Source: Peronospora farinosa (taxonomy: Eukaryota; Oomycota; Peronosporomycetes; Peronosporales; Peronosporaceae). Taken from it: a DNA stretch of 64,000 bases. The translations under genes were made by a program, and so were the position numbers. This document shows positions 60,601 through 64,000 of this stretch, piece after piece. Numbering within the stretch: position 1 is the stretch's first letter; every line of letters starts with the position of its first letter. The notes under the pieces are model-generated. The model searched no databases. It worked only from the letters and a program-made list of their open reading frames with translations, and had not been told where the DNA came from. The stretch is taken from assembly GCA_947646735.1 (NCBI GenBank), contig CANTFK010000713.1, positions 124,001 through 188,000 on the forward strand, given 5' to 3'.

Positions 60601-61335
60601 ATCTCGGGCGTATCTGCCGCAAAACAAGAGCTCCTATTGCTCCAGCCAAGTATCGCGATGCTTCATACCATTGCTAATGCACTTCAGATGCCTGAGCTAG
60701 AGGATTTTGATGGTAGCGAATCTAGCTACCAATGCGCATGTGTGGAGAAAATTTTCAGCGAACTTGTTGTTCTTTGCCAATCGTCGAAATCTGAACAAGA
60801 AGAAGATGAAGGCCGAAGTCCTGTATCAGCTGATTACTTTGTGCTCGCCAAGAGTATGGAGATATGCTCGGCAGTGTACGGTATCGACCTCGTCGTGAAA
60901 ATCTTCAATATTGACCGGTGCCAAGAACTTTACAGCAAAGCAAACATCGAGGGCAAAATCGGCATCATGCATCTCGTCGGGCATATTGCGATGGGTATTG
61001 CTTCGAAAAAGAGTGACATGCATGACTCAAGGACTAGAAGCGGGGAGTACATCGAGAGCGTCACTGACTGGATGTGCCAAATTCTGTCATCTGACGAAAA
61101 ATCTTCACCAGAGGATCGTTTCAGACTGACGTTCGGGTGTTCGACAATATGTGTCGAGTTGATTTTGGAGTACTCAACAATTGCCGGGCTCAAATGTCAA
61201 CGACAAGTGTTGTGTGCCGTTATTCGCTGGTTCGACGCAATACCATCAGATCAGCTGATCGATTTACCAGCTACATTTTTGAGGCGACTTCGCCTAGCTG
61301 TGGTTGCTGCACGACCGCAAGTGTTACAAAGATAA
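57611..61335 (+). CDS. Large coiled-coil/acidic protein, two exons (possibly ICE1-like)
   Basis: Exons are 57611-59926 and 60001-61335, joined by a 74-nt intron with a GTAAGT donor and GTGCAG acceptor, giving 1216 aa. Residues about 20-105 form a coiled coil (RQAESIARLKRQVQKG, KEYRVRVETLFEDVETLQKQL). The middle is acidic and Ser-rich with LDEIDKELEMSS, IDKDLESSSGEED and DDELDDEFAALEADSD, three variants of one motif. Then comes a basic stretch (KKIKLNDVCRK, ARKKKSAAEAKEQLRLKK) and a helical domain of about 440 residues (FLAHVCALHTHLCRFTGQLVRSRVLLFDLV). This layout is like ICE1, a scaffold of the little elongation complex for snRNA transcription, but the match is from memory and weak. If right, it and SART3 would be neighbouring snRNA factors. 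Confidence 0.7.
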
Positions 61336-63184
61336 GCGAGATGTGGGTGATTCGAACTGCCATTGGGAAGCAACTTATTGCTCAGCTTCTCATGAGACCA
61401 CCACCAAAGATGGCTAATTGACGAAGTATCGTCGTCGATGGCCAAAAGTCTTTGCTACCCGAACAGGTATTCATTACCAGACCAATAAACTGGCGCAGGA
61501 CGAAGATCGTTCTGTCCACGTGATACGAAACAATACTCTGCTTTACACACGATTGGACTTTTGCTATACGTGATGTTTGGACGGCTCGATTTCGTTGTCT
61601 CTAGCTCATATTGAAGCAGACGTTGCTGCTCCCGGTGAACTTGATTCAGAGGAAGAAGGAACGTATGCTACAATAGTCGCTGATCTGAATGGATGGTGTT
61701 GATTAATCTCATAACGAGGCTGATACATTATTATAAAGGGGTCATGCTACCAGAATCTACAGAAAACATGTTTTCATGTGAGAGATATGAACCAGACAAA
61801 GGTCTGTTCCCAGACACACAAGATTGACAATACAATACGAGCTTACCTATGTGTGGGCCAGAAAACATTCTCAAGATAGTGGTATGAAGCGAGAGATAGA
61901 CGAACGGAAGCTTTGTGAGAGTACCTGTGAAGTTACTCGTGATTGAATCGGACGAGAATCACCTTCTAGTGATTAAAACGTTTCTGACGCTTGGGAGTCA
62001 GTGAATTTGGTACGAGACCAAGACACTTTCCTTAACGTATCTCCTTGGACCGTGGAAGACGAAGTTGCGAGACCATTTGTGTTAGGTCTGAATGAGGTAG
62101 ACGATCAAATCAAAGATCACTGAGGAAGTTGATTCTTGGTTGATGGTGATACAACTCAAGAAGAGTGGAAGACTGTGGGGAGCTATGATCGGTTCTTGCT
62201 GCACGACTTGATTACTTCACTCAGTTTTGAGCTGTAGTGCATTGGGTCTAATTTTCTTCATTGTAGCGGGAAGAGAAGCTCGTGGGCATGACCGTCGCGG
62301 ATTCAACGCGAGTAAATTCACTTGGGTATTACATAAACGTCTGCTGCCAATCTTAATGCAGCCGATGGTGGGGTGCTATTCAAAAGGAGGTGAGAAGGTG
62401 CTTGTGTTGGTTGCGTGCGATGGAAAGGTATATGGTGTTTGCTCTTTACGCCTTGGGGGCGCACCACTAAGCAAGCAGGGCGCCAGACAAGTGGAGATCG
62501 TTTATCGTCTATAATAGCGAGGATCACGATGGCAGTCATCGCTTCCTGGAAGCTATAGCTTTGGTAAGTGCAAAATGTCTGCTACGGTCTCGGCTCCTTC
62601 TGTCATCGTTTCGGCATCCTCGATGATATCGCTACACCTGAACGTGTTGAACTTGTGCGAGACCAAGCTTCAGCATGTTCAGATGTAGTGATCCACGCTA
62701 AAGTGGTGGATGTCGCTCGTTTTTTAGCCCAGTACGTCAAATGGAGTTATTCATCTTGAGAGGACATCTTACTCCGCACACATGTATATAAAAAATGGCA
62801 CGTACTGCCAAGAGGAAGAAGAGCGTCGGCATGTGGCAAAGTTGGTATGAACTCGACCGAGCAGAACACCAGTAAGCCCAATGTGTTGTTACTCGACAGC
62901 GTTGCAGGCAATAGTCTAATTCGGACAAAGCGGAATTCCTGAGGCAAAAAGAGCTGGCTCAATATTTGACCGTGTGCCGATAGCATCTAATCTTCTCTTC
63001 GACGGAAAAAATGAATTTCCAAGCACACGTGTGAGGATTTCGTGTGTCGGATGATTATGAATTGTAAGGGAAGAGCCACACTTCAGTTTGGTTCGTGTCA
63101 TGACCACCAGCCAGAAGGAAAAGAGTCACATGGTGAGCTCTAAGCTTACACTTTTCAGTACTTTTCTGGTACGGGTACTGAAGT
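61336..63184. other. Intergenic with possible coding relics
   Basis: A 95-residue plus-strand frame at 62227-62514 and a 63-residue frame at 62568-62759 have protein-like composition but no recognised family, start context or continuation. They may be relics. No repeat or RNA gene recognised. Confidence 0.4.
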
Positions 63185-63467
63185 GATATGAAAGTACATT
63201 TCGATTCGCTGGAGAGGATCGAACAAAGCCACTACAAACAGAAAAAAAGTTGCAGACCTCGTCGCCCAAATCAGAAACCTGCATGACAAATTGCCAGTTA
63301 AGCGACGTGTACAGTCGATAACCAAATTTGCATCATTGCTGACTGTCAGTGGAAAGCCTTTGCTTCTTTACCCGATTGAAGTGGAAAGTGAAAACCAATT
63401 CATGATGTATTTTAGTCAGCAAGGAAGTCGTCGATACGTGGATGAGCAAATGGAAAACGAATTATAG
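63185..63467 (+). pseudogene. Short coding fragment, unknown
   Basis: An open stretch too short and Met-poor to stand as a gene reads KVADLVAQIRNLHDKLPVKR, then SITKFASLLTVSGKPLLLYP and ENQFMMYFSQQGSRRYVD before TAG at 63465-63467. The composition is that of a real folded protein. It could be an exon of a gene whose other exons I cannot place, or a relic. It lies 116 bp before the membrane protein gene. Confidence 0.35.
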
Positions 63468-63582
63468 AAGACAACGCAAGCTGTGGGGTGGACAAAGCAC
63501 CTTGAAGTCACATGCCTCGTCCCAGTCGGTTTTAACGTTTTTTCAGATCGTTTGACGCCACAAAAGATCTTCCTCCACTCGC

Positions 63583-64000
63583 ATGATTTGGGCCGCCATA
63601 CTTTGCGTTGCTGCGTTGACATTGTCAACAGTGGGCACTGGTTTAATCGTCTTTAAGTTTTGCAAAAACTGGAATGTTCGGGCTTCAAGTGTGCGATGGT
63701 TGTTTACCGCTTTTTTTGCCTACCTGTTCATCACTTCGGTAGCAAGATTGGTTTACTTCGTATGGCTCACGAAAGCAGTAAGTAAGAGGAAGCGCTTTGA
63801 TGACTACAACGACCTGAGTAATGAATTTGTGATGACGACGGAGCTTTATCGGTTGGGTACTAGTGCAGTGTTGAAGTTGATCCAAAAGCAGAATGGCTGG
63901 ATCACCACTGTGATCCTAATTGGTGATACGGCGCATTTCGGTGTCTCGATATGGATTGGTGCTCTAGTGTACGAGCTGTCAAAGTTGGTGGCGCTTTCCA
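63583..64000 (+). CDS. Multi-pass membrane protein, cut by the window end
   Basis: The frame opens after a TGA at 63553-63555, has its first Met at 63583 and stays open to the last base, so at least 139 residues are present. Hydrophobic segments are at about 2-24 (IWAAILCVAALTLSTVGTGL), 37-58 (WLFTAFFAYLFITSVARLVYFV) and 104-135 (WITTVILIGDTAHFGVSIWIG). A polar loop (SKRKRFDDYNDLSNEF) lies between the second and third. Layout and spacing suggest a larger multi-spanning protein. The family is not recognised from this piece. Confidence 0.6.
   Translation, partial: MIWAAILCVAALTLSTVGTGLIVFKFCKNWNVRASSVRWLFTAFFAYLFITSVARLVYFVWLTKAVSKRKRFDDYNDLSNEFVMTTELYRLGTSAVLKLIQKQNGWITTVILIGDTAHFGVSIWIGALVYELSKLVALS

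Overview
The window most likely comes from an oomycete nuclear genome, probably Peronosporales (Phytophthora or downy-mildew type). This is inferred from gene content. There are paralogous START-FYVE proteins, a nuclear SsrA-binding protein (SmpB) gene of the kind that accompanies the mitochondrial tmRNA known in oomycetes, a Cys/His module I associate with oomycete nuclear proteins, and intron-poor genes whose introns are about 50-105 nt. I found no tRNA, rRNA, CRISPR array or convincing RXLR/CRN effector gene.

Positions 1-18603 are a nest of Ty3/Gypsy LTR retrotransposons. Element C (minus strand, about 4656-18603) is the oldest and most decayed. Element B (minus strand, 10095-17876) is inserted in the gag gene of C. 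It is complete, with two LTRs, a GGATA target duplication, an initiator-Met-type primer site, gag, protease, RT, RNase H, integrase and chromodomain, but it carries several frame breaks. A solo LTR (6117-6425) sits in the integrase region of C. Element A (plus strand, about 252-4655) is a 5'-truncated relative lying against C. A and B both carry, antisense to pol and next to the 3' LTR, a second coding region for a conserved protein of about 466 aa. This is the least expected signal in the repeat region.

Positions 19396-29839 hold a locally duplicated lipid/membrane module: two START-FYVE proteins (776 and 901 aa) and two small single-C2 proteins (147 and 149 aa). One C2 copy has lost most of its calcium-binding aspartates. 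A possible START fragment lies between them.

Positions 30000-34600 are sparse: a decayed ORF, a 402-aa nuclear-type Cys/His protein and a doubtful small membrane ORF. From 34888 to 63467 the region is gene-dense housekeeping sequence: CCDC93 (CCC endosomal recycling complex) divergent from alkyl-DHAP synthase; an EGLN/PhyA-like prolyl hydroxylase; NAD-dependent glycerol-3-phosphate dehydrogenase; an alpha/beta hydrolase; a three-exon unknown protein; a two-exon TMEM267 homologue; a three-exon Rab5; a three-exon mitochondrial SmpB; an unknown 456-aa protein; a mucin-like membrane protein with three repeat arrays; SART3/Prp24; and a 1216-aa two-exon coiled-coil protein. The last 2.6 kb is mostly uninformative and ends in a membrane-protein gene cut by the window edge.

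Two loose functional themes appear. One is endosomal membrane biology (FYVE, C2, Rab5, CCDC93). The other is DHAP use (alkyl-DHAP synthase and glycerol-3-phosphate dehydrogenase). Clustering is not evidence of co-regulation in this kind of genome.
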